Notes: generated from the letters alone by a model not told the origin. A DNA stretch of 64,000 nt from Owenweeksia sp965214115 (GCA_965214115.1 CBDCAU010000001.1:1-64000); one strand, 5' to 3'; counted from the first letter of the stretch, positions 17,226 to 25,489 are shown. A program made the numbers and translations.

Positions 17226-17349
17226 TCTAAATTTTTCGATAGTTGCGCTTTAAAAAATAATTAGAAAGCACAACCCGCGAAGATAAAAATTGCTCGCCCC
17301 CTTCACGATTATTTCGATAACGATTAGTTTTCGGGCGATAAGCGGCGGC

Positions 17350-17380
17350 TTGGCCTTGGACATTGCGTACCGTACCTTTG
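17350..17380 (+). promoter_or_regulatory. Candidate promoter of the suf operon
   Basis: TTG at 17350-17352, a 20-nt spacer, then TACCTTTG at 17373-17380. This fits the Bacteroidota sigma consensus (TTTG, 17-23 nt, TAnnTTTG). Transcription would start about 22 nt before the sufA ATG at 17409. Confidence 0.6.
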
Positions 17381-17408
17381 CGCTTATTAAAACCATTTCT
17401 AAATAGGG

Positions 17409-17738
17409 ATGATAAAAGTTTCAGAATCAGCAAGAAACAGGTTGCAAAACCTGCTGGGCGAAGAAGGAAAATCGCTCGAAAAAGCCTTCGTCCGCGTGGG
17501 GGTGACCAGCGGCGGCTGCAGCGGGCTTTCGTATAATTTAACTTTTGATGAGGCGATGGCCGACTCCGACAGGCTGTTCGAGGATGCGGGCGTAAAAATC
17601 CTCATCGACAAAAAGAGCTTTTTGTACCTCGCCGGCACTACGCTGGAATACAGCGGCGGGCTGAACGGAAAAGGTTTCAGTTTCAACAATCCCAATGCGC
17701 AGCGCACTTGCGGCTGCGGCGAGAGTTTTGCCGTGTAA
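17409..17738 (+). CDS. sufA: SufA/IscA-type A-type iron-sulfur carrier protein
   Basis: A 109-aa A-type carrier that holds and passes on Fe-S clusters in the cytoplasm. The three conserved cysteines are present: C37 in GGCSGLSY, and C101 and C103 in the terminal CGCGESF. Its length is normal for the HesB/IscA family. It is the first gene of the suf operon, 21 bp upstream of sufB, and sits behind a good promoter candidate. SufA, ErpA and IscA cannot be told apart by sequence alone; SufA is chosen from the operon context. Confidence 0.93.
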   Translation: MIKVSESARNRLQNLLGEEGKSLEKAFVRVGVTSGGCSGLSYNLTFDEAMADSDRLFEDAGVKILIDKKSFLYLAGTTLEYSGGLNGKGFSFNNPNAQRTCGCGESFAV

Positions 17739-17759
17739 ATTGTTGATTTAAAATATTTT

Positions 17760-19202
17760 ATGGAAACAGAAGAACAACTCTTAGAAGAAGTAACCGGCTC
17801 GGAATACAAGTACGGTTTTTATACGGATATCGAATCCGACAAAGCGCCGATTGGCCTGAACGAGGACATTATCCGCTTCATTTCCGCCAAGAAAAACGAG
17901 CCGGAATGGATGACCGACTGGCGGCTGGACGCTTTCCGCAAATGGGAGCAAATGACCGAGCCCAACTGGGCAAATGTCCGTTACGAAAAGCCTGATTTTC
18001 AAGCCATTTCCTACTATTCCGCGCCTAAGCAAAAAAAGGAACTCGGCAGTTTGGACGAGGTAGATCCCGAACTTTTGAAAACTTTTGAAAAGCTCGGCAT
18101 TTCCTTGGACGAGCAAAAACGCCTGACCGGCGTGGCGATGGACGTGGTGGTGGATTCCGTTTCCGTAAAGACCACTTTCACCAAAACCCTGAAAGAAAAA
18201 GGCATCATTTTCTGTTCGATTTCGGATGCCATTCAAGAATACCCCGAACTTGTCAGAAAATACCTCGGAACGGTGGTACCAAAATCGGATAATTTTTACG
18301 CGGCTTTGAATTCGGCGGTGTTCACGGACGGTTCGTTTTGCTACATTCCCAAAGGCGTTCGCTGCCCAATGGAATTGAGTACTTATTTTCGAATTAATGA
18401 AGCCGGCACGGGTCAGTTCGAGCGCACTTTGCTTATCGCTGACCAAGGCAGCTACGTCAGTTACTTGGAAGGCTGCACCGCCCCGATGCGCGACGAAAAC
18501 CAGCTCCACGCCGCGGTCGTCGAACTGGTCGCTTTGGGCGATGCCGAAATCAAATACTCCACCGTACAAAATTGGTATCCAGGCAATAAGGAAGGAAAAG
18601 GTGGCGTGTTCAACTTCGTGACCAAGCGCGGGATCTGCGAGCGGAACGCCAAAATTTCGTGGACGCAAGTGGAAACCGGCTCGGCCGTCACTTGGAAATA
18701 TCCGAGCTGTATTTTGAAAGGCGAGAACTCCGTGGGCGAGTTTTATTCGGTGGCGGTGACCAATAATTATCAGCAAGCGGACACGGGGACGAAAATGATT
18801 CACTTGGGGAAAAACACCAAAAGCACCATCATTTCCAAAGGCATTTGCGCAGGCAATAGCAACGGCAGCTACCGCGGTTTAGTAAAGATTGGCCCGCGCG
18901 CCGAACACGCAAGAAATTTCTCACAATGCGACTCGCTTTTGATGGGCAGCAGTTGCGGCTCGCACACTTTTCCGTACATCGAAACCAAGAACAAAACCGC
19001 CAAAGTGGAACACGAAGCCACCACTTCCAAAATCGGCGAAGACCAGATTTTTTACTGCAACCAGCGCGGCATCGGCGAAGAAGAAGCGATTGCGCTCATC
19101 GTGAATGGTTACTGCAAAGACGTGCTGAATCAGTTGCCGATGGAGTTTGCGGTCGAGGCTCAAAAACTCTTGGCAATTAGTTTGGAAGGTTCGGTGGGAT
19201 AA
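17760..19202 (+). CDS. sufB: SufB, Fe-S cluster assembly scaffold subunit
   Basis: A 480-aa SufB, the scaffold subunit of the SufBCD complex on which Fe-S clusters are built in the cytoplasm. Family motifs include YFRINEAGTGQFERTLLIAD, YLEGCTAP, VQNWYPGN, FVTKRG and, near the C-terminus, TTSKIGEDQIFYCNQRGI and EEAIALIVNGY. Length is close to that of other SufB proteins. It follows sufA closely. In this genome an IVP gene unit of about 485 bp separates it from sufC, its usual immediate neighbour. Confidence 0.97.
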   Translation: METEEQLLEEVTGSEYKYGFYTDIESDKAPIGLNEDIIRFISAKKNEPEWMTDWRLDAFRKWEQMTEPNWANVRYEKPDFQAISYYSAPKQKKELGSLDEVDPELLKTFEKLGISLDEQKRLTGVAMDVVVDSVSVKTTFTKTLKEKGIIFCSISDAIQEYPELVRKYLGTVVPKSDNFYAALNSAVFTDGSFCYIPKGVRCPMELSTYFRINEAGTGQFERTLLIADQGSYVSYLEGCTAPMRDENQLHAAVVELVALGDAEIKYSTVQNWYPGNKEGKGGVFNFVTKRGICERNAKISWTQVETGSAVTWKYPSCILKGENSVGEFYSVAVTNNYQQADTGTKMIHLGKNTKSTIISKGICAGNSNGSYRGLVKIGPRAEHARNFSQCDSLLMGSSCGSHTFPYIETKNKTAKVEHEATTSKIGEDQIFYCNQRGIGEEEAIALIVNGYCKDVLNQLPMEFAVEAQKLLAISLEGSVG

Positions 19203-19207
19203 AAAAG

Positions 19208-19692
19208 TTTGTTCTGTGTTTTGTGTTAATTGTTCTGTGTTATGGCAGCGATTGAAAAATTTGAAGATTTACGGATTTGGCAGGAGGCAAGAGCCACTTG
19301 CAAATGGTTTTCAGAGGTTGTGAAAAATACTGACTTAAAGACAGATTACAAATTAAGAAATCAAGCGGATGGTTCAAGCGGTTCTGTAAAGGATAACATT
19401 GCGGAAGGTTTTGACCGAGACGGAAACAAAGAATTCCATCAATTCTTGTCAATTGCAAAAGCAAGTTCTGCAGAGTTTAGGTCTCAACTTTATAGAATTT
19501 ATGACCGAGATTATGTTGATGAACCCAATTTTAATGAAACACGCCAAAAATTATTGAAATTGACCAACGGAATAGCCGCACTTATGAAGCATTTAAGAGA
19601 GTCAGAATTTAGAGGTAAAAAAATTCATATCGAATCAAGAAATTATTCCGGAGACCCCAACACAGAACTCCGAACAAAAAACACAGAACAAA
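19208..19692. mobile_element. Candidate IVP mobile unit with symmetric double inverted repeats, inserted between sufB and sufC
   Basis: The four-helix-bundle gene is bounded by near-perfect terminal inverted repeats of 20 bp (19208-19227 and 19673-19692; 19 of 20 positions match). Each end carries two copies of the 10-mer GTTCTGTGTT: 19211-19220 and 19232-19241 on the left, and the complement at 19659-19668 and 19680-19689 on the right. On both sides the copies are exactly 21 bp apart. The unit starts 6 bp after the sufB stop and ends 4 bp before the sufC ATG. The repeats are seen directly; mobility is inferred. Confidence 0.6.
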
Positions 19693-19703
19693 TAGTATGT
19701 TAA
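19242..19703 (+). CDS. Four-helix-bundle protein (23S rRNA intervening-sequence / IVP family)
   Basis: A product of about 153 aa of the IVP (S23) four-helix-bundle family. Family motifs are FEDLRIWQEA at the N-terminus, NIAEGFDRDGNKEFHQFLSI in the middle and SSAEFRSQLYR after it. The ATG at 19242 is preferred because homology begins there; a frame opening at 19230 adds only four residues. The family was first seen in intervening sequences inserted in 23S rRNA genes and also occurs as solo genes in Bacteroidota and as the Avd accessory protein of diversity-generating retroelements. Its biochemical role is not established. The gene sits between sufB and sufC within inverted repeats, and its stop codon lies just inside sufC, so sufC translation may be coupled to it. 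Confidence 0.85.
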   Translation: MAAIEKFEDLRIWQEARATCKWFSEVVKNTDLKTDYKLRNQADGSSGSVKDNIAEGFDRDGNKEFHQFLSIAKASSAEFRSQLYRIYDRDYVDEPNFNETRQKLLKLTNGIAALMKHLRESEFRGKKIHIESRNYSGDPNTELRTKNTEQIVC

Positions 19704-20449
19704 AAGTATCAAACTTACACGCGGGAATTGACGGAACTGAAATTCTAAATGGAATTGACTTGGAGATAAACCCCGGCGAAGTTCACGCGATAATGGGCCC
19801 GAACGGTTCGGGAAAAAGTACGCTTTCCTCCGTGATTGCGGGTCGCGAAGATTACGACATTTCGCAGGGCCATATTGATTTTGAAGGCGAGGATTTGATG
19901 GATTTGTCGCCGGAGGAGCGGGCGCACAAAGGGGTGTTTCTTTCGTTTCAATATCCGATTGAAATACCGGGGGTGACGGTGACCAACTTCCTGAAAACCA
20001 GCATCAACGAAACGCGGAAAGCTCGCGGACAGGAAAAAATGCCCGCCAACGAAATGCTGAAAATGATGCGCGAAAAAATGGCGCTGCTGGAAATCGACAA
20101 AGGCTTTTTGAGCCGCTCGCTGAATGCGGGATTTTCCGGTGGCGAAAAGAAGCGCAACGAGATTTTCCAGATGGCGATGCTCGAACCGAAACTCGCTATT
20201 TTGGACGAAACCGACTCCGGCCTCGACATCGACGCGCTGAAAACCGTGGCCAATGGCGTGAATAAATTCCGCAATGAAAAAAACGCGGTTTTGTTGATAA
20301 CGCATTACCAACGTTTGTTAGATTACATCGAGCCGGATTTTGTACACGTTTTGTACAAAGGAAAAATTGTAAAATCGGGGGATAAAAATTTGGCGTTGGA
20401 ACTGGAAAAAAGAGGGTATGATTGGGTGAAAGAAGAAATGGTAGTTTGA
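19697..20449 (+). CDS. sufC: SufC, ABC-type ATPase of the SufBCD complex
   Basis: A 250-aa cytoplasmic ATPase that drives the SufBCD scaffold. It shows Walker A GPNGSGKSTL, a Q-loop region (FLSFQYP), the signature FSGGEKKRNEIFQM, Walker B LAILDETDSGLDID and the switch histidine in LLITHY, all typical of SufC. Its ATG overlaps the last codons of the IVP gene by 7 nt. Its TGA overlaps the ATG of the DUF2442 gene (TGATG). Confidence 0.97.
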   Translation: MLKVSNLHAGIDGTEILNGIDLEINPGEVHAIMGPNGSGKSTLSSVIAGREDYDISQGHIDFEGEDLMDLSPEERAHKGVFLSFQYPIEIPGVTVTNFLKTSINETRKARGQEKMPANEMLKMMREKMALLEIDKGFLSRSLNAGFSGGEKKRNEIFQMAMLEPKLAILDETDSGLDIDALKTVANGVNKFRNEKNAVLLITHYQRLLDYIEPDFVHVLYKGKIVKSGDKNLALELEKRGYDWVKEEMVV

Positions 20450-20736
20450 TGAATGATTTAGCCAAAATAAAAAAGGTTGCAATGTTGGATGGTTTTTTTA
20501 TCGAGATTTTCTTTCAAGACGGCGAAGAGAAAGTCGTAGATTTTAAACCCTTTTTGAATGCCAAAAGTAGTTTGACAAAACCGCTTTTAGAAAAGGCTTT
20601 TTTTGGAAAAGTCAAAGTGCTTGAAAACGGTCGCGGTTTGCAATGGCCCAATGGCTATGATTTTTGTGCGGATAATTTGGAATATCATATTGAAGGCTTG
20701 CAAAAAATGGAAGTTCATAGCACTATTTTAAGTTAA
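20449..20736 (+). CDS. DUF2442-family protein
   Basis: A 95-aa protein with the DUF2442 pattern: LDGFFIEIFFQDGEEKVVDF, then FLNAKSSLTKPLLEKAFFGK, then GRGLQWPNGYDFCADNL. The ATG at 20449 overlaps the sufC stop as TGATG; a longer frame to 20422 would run into sufC and is less likely. DUF2442 proteins are often encoded beside DUF4160 proteins in pairs proposed to be toxin-antitoxin modules. No DUF4160 gene is present here. The following gene encodes a HepT-like protein, so this copy is either an orphan or has an unconventional partner. The gene is AT-rich relative to sufB and sufC. Confidence 0.75.
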   Translation: MNDLAKIKKVAMLDGFFIEIFFQDGEEKVVDFKPFLNAKSSLTKPLLEKAFFGKVKVLENGRGLQWPNGYDFCADNLEYHIEGLQKMEVHSTILS

Positions 20737-20744
20737 TTTCGGAT

Positions 20745-21083
20745 ATGAATCAAAAAAACAAATACAGGCTGTTAGAAATAGCTGAAAAATCGAAATTTAT
20801 ATTAGACTATTGTTTGGATAAGTCTTTCGATGATTTTATTAATGATAAGAAGGTGCTTAGTGCTACCGAATTTTGTTTAATCCGCATTGGGTTAGCGGTA
20901 TCCCGATTAGAATTAAAACTGGATTCATCCGTCCCAGTAAAGCGGGAGGAGATGAAATTTCTTAGCAAACATCTTATCGAAGAATATTACGCAGTGGATT
21001 TACCGCTGGTATGGGAAATGGTGGAGAATAAAATTAAGCCGCTCAAAAGTTGGGCTTGTCAGACATTAGTAAGTAAATCTTAA
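20745..21083 (+). CDS. HepT-like (DUF86, HEPN) protein lacking the catalytic Arg and His
   Basis: A 112-aa helical protein. Its C-terminal half aligns by eye with DUF86/HepT: EYYAVDLPLVWEMVENKIKP corresponds to the family's xYFGVDLxIVWxxVxNDLP block. HepT toxins use an RNxxxHxY motif for RNA cleavage or AMPylation. Here the aligned stretch reads SKHLIEEY, so the Arg and His are replaced and only the Tyr remains. No MntA-type nucleotidyltransferase partner is adjacent. The protein may be an inactive HEPN scaffold or an antitoxin-like derivative. Its stop overlaps the sufD ATG by one base (TAATG), tying it to the suf operon. Confidence 0.6.
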   Translation: MNQKNKYRLLEIAEKSKFILDYCLDKSFDDFINDKKVLSATEFCLIRIGLAVSRLELKLDSSVPVKREEMKFLSKHLIEEYYAVDLPLVWEMVENKIKPLKSWACQTLVSKS

Positions 21084-22402
21084 TGGAAGCATTAAAAGAT
21101 AAAATAGAATCATCATTTTTAGTATTCGAAAATGAGCTGAATGGGCAGAAGAAAACCTATGCCCACAAGGTGCGTCAAAAAGCGTTCGATATTTTTGAAA
21201 AAAATGGATTTCCCACCAAACGGGATGAAGAATGGAAATATACCAATTTGAAACCCATTTTAAAACACGACTATCGTATATTAAATAAAAGCGAAAATGC
21301 GCTCGAATTTTCGGAGGTCAAAAAGTATTTTTTGAGCGATATTGATTCGTATAAATTGATATTTGTGGATGGTGTTTTTTCGTCTTGGTTGAGTGAAACG
21401 ACGCACGAAAAATTTGACATCTGCACCTTTAGTGCAATGTTGAATAAATACCCCGAAGTTTCGGAGCAATATTTCAACCAAGCCTTTCCCAAGGACGAAT
21501 CGTTGGCGGCGATGAACACCGCTTTTGCCAAAGAAGGCGCTTTTATTCGGGTCAAAAAAAAACATACCGTTGAAAAACCGGTTCAAGTTATTTATTTCTC
21601 CACCCACCACGATTACGAAGTTTTGGCGCAGCCCCGCAATCTGATTGTGTTGGAAGAAAATGCCGAGGTTACAATAGTGGAGCGGCATCAATCGCTTTCG
21701 GATAAAACAGTTTTGACCAATGCCGCCACGGAAATTTTCGCGGAAAAAAATGCTCGATTGCATTATTACAAAGTGCAAAATGATGCGCTGAACGCCTCGC
21801 TGATTGACAGCACTTCGGTGAAGCAATCCGAGGGAAGCCAAGTGAATTTGGGGACGTTTTCGTTCGGTAACCAATTCATCCGCAACAATTTAAACCTCTT
21901 TTTGGAAGGCGAGCACACCGAAACGTTTATGGATGGTATCACCGTTATCGGCGAGGGGCAACTGGTGGACCACCACACTTTGGCCGACCATCAAAAACCG
22001 AACTGCCATAGCAACGAATTGTACAAAGGAATTTACGACGGAAATGCGCGGGGCGTTTTCAACGGCAAGGTGATGGTGCATCCCAACGCACAGAAAACCA
22101 ATGCGTTCCAGCAAAACAACAACATTCTCTTGACGGACAAGGCGAGCATCGACACGAAGCCGCAACTGGAGATTTTTGCCGATGACGTGCAATGTTCGCA
22201 CGGTTGTACCATCGGCCAGTTGAACGAAGAAGCGATGTTTTACTTGCGGGCGCGCGGCATCCCCGAAAAGGAGGCAAAAGCGCTACTTTTATATGCTTTT
22301 GCAAATGATGGTTTGCGCAACGTAAAAATCCCCGAATTGCGCAAAAAACTGAACCGCCAAATTGCCAATAAATTGAATGTGAATTTAGACTTTGAGTTAT
22401 GA
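21083..22402 (+). CDS. sufD: SufD, Fe-S cluster assembly subunit
   Basis: A 439-aa SufD that pairs with SufB and SufC in the scaffold complex. Motifs include GFPTKRDEEWKYTNLKPIL at the N-terminus, GEHTETFMDGI and DHHTLADH in the beta-helix core, and near the C-terminus SHGCTIGQLNEEAMFYLRAR and GIPEKEAKALLLYAFAN. The start ATG is set by the one-base overlap with the preceding stop. The stop overlaps the next ATG (ATGA at 22399-22402), so the chain of overlapping genes continues. Confidence 0.96.
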   Translation: MEALKDKIESSFLVFENELNGQKKTYAHKVRQKAFDIFEKNGFPTKRDEEWKYTNLKPILKHDYRILNKSENALEFSEVKKYFLSDIDSYKLIFVDGVFSSWLSETTHEKFDICTFSAMLNKYPEVSEQYFNQAFPKDESLAAMNTAFAKEGAFIRVKKKHTVEKPVQVIYFSTHHDYEVLAQPRNLIVLEENAEVTIVERHQSLSDKTVLTNAATEIFAEKNARLHYYKVQNDALNASLIDSTSVKQSEGSQVNLGTFSFGNQFIRNNLNLFLEGEHTETFMDGITVIGEGQLVDHHTLADHQKPNCHSNELYKGIYDGNARGVFNGKVMVHPNAQKTNAFQQNNNILLTDKASIDTKPQLEIFADDVQCSHGCTIGQLNEEAMFYLRARGIPEKEAKALLLYAFANDGLRNVKIPELRKKLNRQIANKLNVNLDFEL

Positions 22403-22614
22403 GTATTGTTGAATTAAAAAAGGAGTTGGTTTGTACAATAATTGAGTCGAATGATGAGGATTTTCTGATGAATATTCAACGCACGATTTCGAATGGCGAT
22501 TGGTATGATTCTTTACCCGAAAAAGTGAAGTTGAGAATCGAAGAGGGAAGGCAGCAAATCCGTAATGGGAAAGGAATTCCCGAAGCCGAAGCGAAAAAAA
22601 TGATGGTGGGTTGA
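22399..22614 (+). CDS. Antitoxin of a RelB/ParE-type toxin-antitoxin pair
   Basis: A 71-aa protein with a DWYDSLPEKVKLRIEEGRQQ block, typical of small Bacteroidota antitoxins encoded before RelE/ParE toxins (DWWDxLPxxVKxxIEEG). It should bind and neutralise the toxin encoded next. Its ATG overlaps the sufD stop (ATGA) and its TGA overlaps the toxin ATG (TGATG), so all three genes are translationally linked. Confidence 0.75.
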   Translation: MSIVELKKELVCTIIESNDEDFLMNIQRTISNGDWYDSLPEKVKLRIEEGRQQIRNGKGIPEAEAKKMMVG

Positions 22615-22895
22615 TGAAGGTGATTTACGCTCCAAACGCAATCGAGGATTTTAACAGAATTTATAAATTTATCGAAGGATTATTTTCTACCGAAGTAGCC
22701 GATGAATTGGAAGAAAATTATGACCAAAAATTAGAGATGGTCAAAAAGTTTCCAACCGCGAATCCAAAAAGCGAATCCAGCAAAGGCTTACGAAAATTTG
22801 ATGTGAAAAGGAGAACAATTGTCTTTTTTGAAATCCACGACGATTGCATCGAGATTGTATCAATGTATGATAGCCGAGAAGACCGCCCGTTATGA
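22614..22895 (+). CDS. RelE/ParE-family toxin
   Basis: A 93-aa protein of the RelE/ParE superfamily. It has an N-terminal MKVIYAPNAIEDFNRIYKFI block, a middle FPTANPKS region and a C-terminal beta core VKRRTIVFFEIHDDCIEIVS ending in DSREDRP, which closely resembles the terminal motif of Bacteroidota ParE-like toxins. Members either inhibit gyrase (ParE) or cleave mRNA (RelE); which applies cannot be told here. The ATG at 22614 fits the overlap with the antitoxin stop. The toxin stop overlaps the sufS ATG (ATGA at 22892-22895). Loss of this operon segment would therefore also affect sufS expression. Confidence 0.82.
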   Translation: MKVIYAPNAIEDFNRIYKFIEGLFSTEVADELEENYDQKLEMVKKFPTANPKSESSKGLRKFDVKRRTIVFFEIHDDCIEIVSMYDSREDRPL

Positions 22896-24130
22896 ATGAA
22901 GCCCCTACATTAGTAGTTGATTTTGAAGCCATCCGCGCTCAATTTCCCATCTTAAATCAGGAGATAAACGGCCAGCCTTTGGTCTATTTTGACAATGCGG
23001 CCACTTCGCAAAAACCGCAGATAGTCATTGATACTATTTCGGATTATTATAAAGCGAATAATGCAAATGTGCATCGTGGGGTGCATTATCTGAGCCAAAT
23101 AGCCACCGACAAAATAGAAGAAAGTCGCGAAAAAGTTCGAGCATTTGTAAATGCGGAAAAGGGCTACGAGGTTATTTTCACAAAAGGCACTACGGATGGC
23201 ATCAATATGATTGCCAATTCCTTATCAAAAGGAATTATCAAAAAAGGGGATGAAGTTATCATTTCCCATTTGGAACATCATAGTAATATTGTTCCTTGGC
23301 AAATGCTGTGTGAAACGACGGGAGCAGTTTTGAAAGTCATCCCAATGAATGAACGCGGTGAATTGGTTTTGGAAGAGTATGAAAAGTTGCTTTCGGAGAA
23401 AACCAAAATCGTGGCATTCAACCACGTTTCCAATGCCTTAGGCACGATAAACCCCGCCAAGGAAATGATTGCGATGGCGCACGAATTCAGTGCTTGGGTT
23501 TTGGTAGATGGCGCGCAGGCCGTTCCCCATCAAAAGGTTGATGTTCAAGAACTTGATGCTGATTTTTATGTATTCAGCGGACACAAAATGTGCGGCCCGA
23601 CTGGCATTGGAATTTTATATGGGAAAGAAGAAATTATAGAGAAACTGCCGCCTTCGCAGGGTGGCGGTGAAATGATTGAAACGGTCAGTTTTGAGAAAAC
23701 CACTTACGCCGGATTGCCTTTCAAATTTGAGGCGGGGACTCCGAATATTTCAGGGGCGATTGGATTGGGTGCGGCAGTAGATTTTTTGAATGAAATCGGA
23801 ATGGAAAATATTGCCGAAAGGGAGCAGGAATTACTGCAATATGGGACGCAAAGATTATCCGAATTTAATGATTTAAAAATTTATGGAGATTCCGATAAAA
23901 AAGCGAGCGTGATTTCTTTTCTTTTAGGGAATATTCACCCTTACGATGCGGGTTCTATTTTAGATAAATTGGGTATCGCTTTGCGCACGGGTCATCATTG
24001 CACCCAACCGATAATGGATTTTTATAAAATACTAGGGACTTTGCGGGCCAGTTTGGCATTTTATAATACGCAAAATGAAATAGACCGACTTTGCGAAGGA
24101 TTGCGCAAAGTAAAACAGATGTTGGCCTGA
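22892..24130 (+). CDS. sufS: SufS, cysteine desulfurase
   Basis: A 412-aa class V aminotransferase-fold, PLP-dependent cysteine desulfurase that supplies sulfur for Fe-S clusters. Visible motifs: YFDNAATSQKP, the PLP-lysine motif FSGHKMCGPTGIGILYG, SQGGGEMI, and the active-site cysteine in ALRTGHHCTQP, which is the group II (SufS) signature. It hands persulfide to SufE, encoded one gene further on. The start overlaps the ParE-like toxin stop and the stop overlaps the methyltransferase start (TGATG). Confidence 0.96.
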   Translation: MNEAPTLVVDFEAIRAQFPILNQEINGQPLVYFDNAATSQKPQIVIDTISDYYKANNANVHRGVHYLSQIATDKIEESREKVRAFVNAEKGYEVIFTKGTTDGINMIANSLSKGIIKKGDEVIISHLEHHSNIVPWQMLCETTGAVLKVIPMNERGELVLEEYEKLLSEKTKIVAFNHVSNALGTINPAKEMIAMAHEFSAWVLVDGAQAVPHQKVDVQELDADFYVFSGHKMCGPTGIGILYGKEEIIEKLPPSQGGGEMIETVSFEKTTYAGLPFKFEAGTPNISGAIGLGAAVDFLNEIGMENIAEREQELLQYGTQRLSEFNDLKIYGDSDKKASVISFLLGNIHPYDAGSILDKLGIALRTGHHCTQPIMDFYKILGTLRASLAFYNTQNEIDRLCEGLRKVKQMLA

Positions 24131-25044
24131 TGAAGTGGATATTGAAAGCGGCGGTTCAAAAGGGTATTTCTTTTTTACCAGCCCGTCATAAAATCAACTT
24201 TCTTTTTCAAAAATATGTGACACGTGGAGTGCAACTTTCCGATGATTATTTTCAGGATAAATTGACCCACGCGATTGACAATCTTCGCTTTTTCAAAAAA
24301 CACAACAAATCGGAAGGTTTTCGATGTTTGGAATTAGGTTCGGGCTGGTATCCGGTGGTTCCGATAGCATTGTTTTTGGGAGGGGCAGAAAAGGCTATCA
24401 CGCTGGACATCAGTCCTTTGATGAAGGAAAAAGGGGTTCGCGAAACGATTTCAAAATTTTTGGAATGGGGAAAAACAGGGAAATTAGAGAACCTCAAGCC
24501 ATTTATTAAAAAAAGCCGCTGGGAGAAGTTAAGCCAATTAGAAAAAACAACGGCTTCTTTTGACAAGATTTTGGAAGAATTGCGACTGACCATTATGACG
24601 GCGGACGCACGAAATTCAGTATTTGAAAATGACTATTTTAATCTTATCCATAGCAACAATACATTTGAGCATATTTACCCCGAAATTTTAGAAGATATAT
24701 TGAAAGAATTTCAACGGATTTTAAAACCCTATGGGGTATCCAGTCATTTTATAGATATGTCCGACCATTTTGCACACTTGGATGATTCGATTACGATTTA
24801 TAATTTTCTGAAATTCAGCGCCAAAGAATGGAAACGCATCGACAATTCCGTGCAGCCGCAAAACCGCTGGCGGATGGTGGATTATGAAAATCTTTATGTC
24901 AAATTGGGTATCAAAATCATTGAAAAAACTTTGCGGAAAGGTGACGCGGAAGAGCTTGGAAAGGTAAAAATCCATCCGGAATTTTCAGAATATTCTACGA
25001 AACAATTGGCGGTAAGTCATTGTCATTTAATCTCTTCCAAATAA
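24130..25044 (+). CDS. SAM-dependent methyltransferase (class I), substrate unknown
   Basis: A 304-aa protein with a Rossmann methyltransferase core. Motif I is CLELGSGWYP (about residues 62-71), an acidic residue follows in ITLDISPLM, and a later HSNNTFEHIYPEI then EFQRILKPYG block is typical of class I methyltransferases. The ATG at 24130 overlaps the sufS stop (TGATG); an upstream in-frame start would lie inside sufS. It is followed after 6 bp by sufE. It is not a standard suf component, and its substrate cannot be read from the sequence. A lipid, glycan or small-molecule role is possible but unsupported. Confidence 0.8.
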   Translation: MKWILKAAVQKGISFLPARHKINFLFQKYVTRGVQLSDDYFQDKLTHAIDNLRFFKKHNKSEGFRCLELGSGWYPVVPIALFLGGAEKAITLDISPLMKEKGVRETISKFLEWGKTGKLENLKPFIKKSRWEKLSQLEKTTASFDKILEELRLTIMTADARNSVFENDYFNLIHSNNTFEHIYPEILEDILKEFQRILKPYGVSSHFIDMSDHFAHLDDSITIYNFLKFSAKEWKRIDNSVQPQNRWRMVDYENLYVKLGIKIIEKTLRKGDAEELGKVKIHPEFSEYSTKQLAVSHCHLISSK

Positions 25045-25050
25045 AAACGA

Positions 25051-25470
25051 ATGGCCACCATCAAAGAAACACAAGAAGAAATCGTGGAGGAATTTGCGAT
25101 GTTCGACGATTGGATGCAGAAGTACGAATACCTCATCGACTTGGGAAAATCGCTGCCATTGATCGATGAAAAATACAAGACCGAAGATAATTTGGTGCGA
25201 GGTTGCCAAAGCCGCGTTTGGCTGCACGCCAAAAACGATGGCGAAATCGTAAAATATACCGCCGATAGCGACGCCATTATTACGAAAGGTTTGATAGCTT
25301 TGATGATACGGGTTTTATCGAACCAAAAAGCGGAAGAAATCGCCAAAGCGGATATGGGTTTTGTGGATAAAATCGGACTGAAAGAACACCTCTCTCCGAC
25401 ACGCGCCAACGGTCTTTTGAGTATGATAAAACAGATGAAATTTTATGCCTTGGCGATGCAGGCGAATTAG
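25051..25470 (+). CDS. sufE: SufE, sulfur acceptor for SufS
   Basis: A 139-aa SufE-family protein that takes persulfide sulfur from SufS and delivers it to SufBCD. It shows the acceptor cysteine in VRGCQSRVWL, the upstream YEYLIDLGKSLP block and the C-terminal LSPTRANGLLSMI. Length is standard. It is encoded in the same run as its partner sufS, separated only by the methyltransferase gene. Confidence 0.95.
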   Translation: MATIKETQEEIVEEFAMFDDWMQKYEYLIDLGKSLPLIDEKYKTEDNLVRGCQSRVWLHAKNDGEIVKYTADSDAIITKGLIALMIRVLSNQKAEEIAKADMGFVDKIGLKEHLSPTRANGLLSMIKQMKFYALAMQAN

Positions 25471-25489
25471 TCAAAAAAATTTATAAAAA

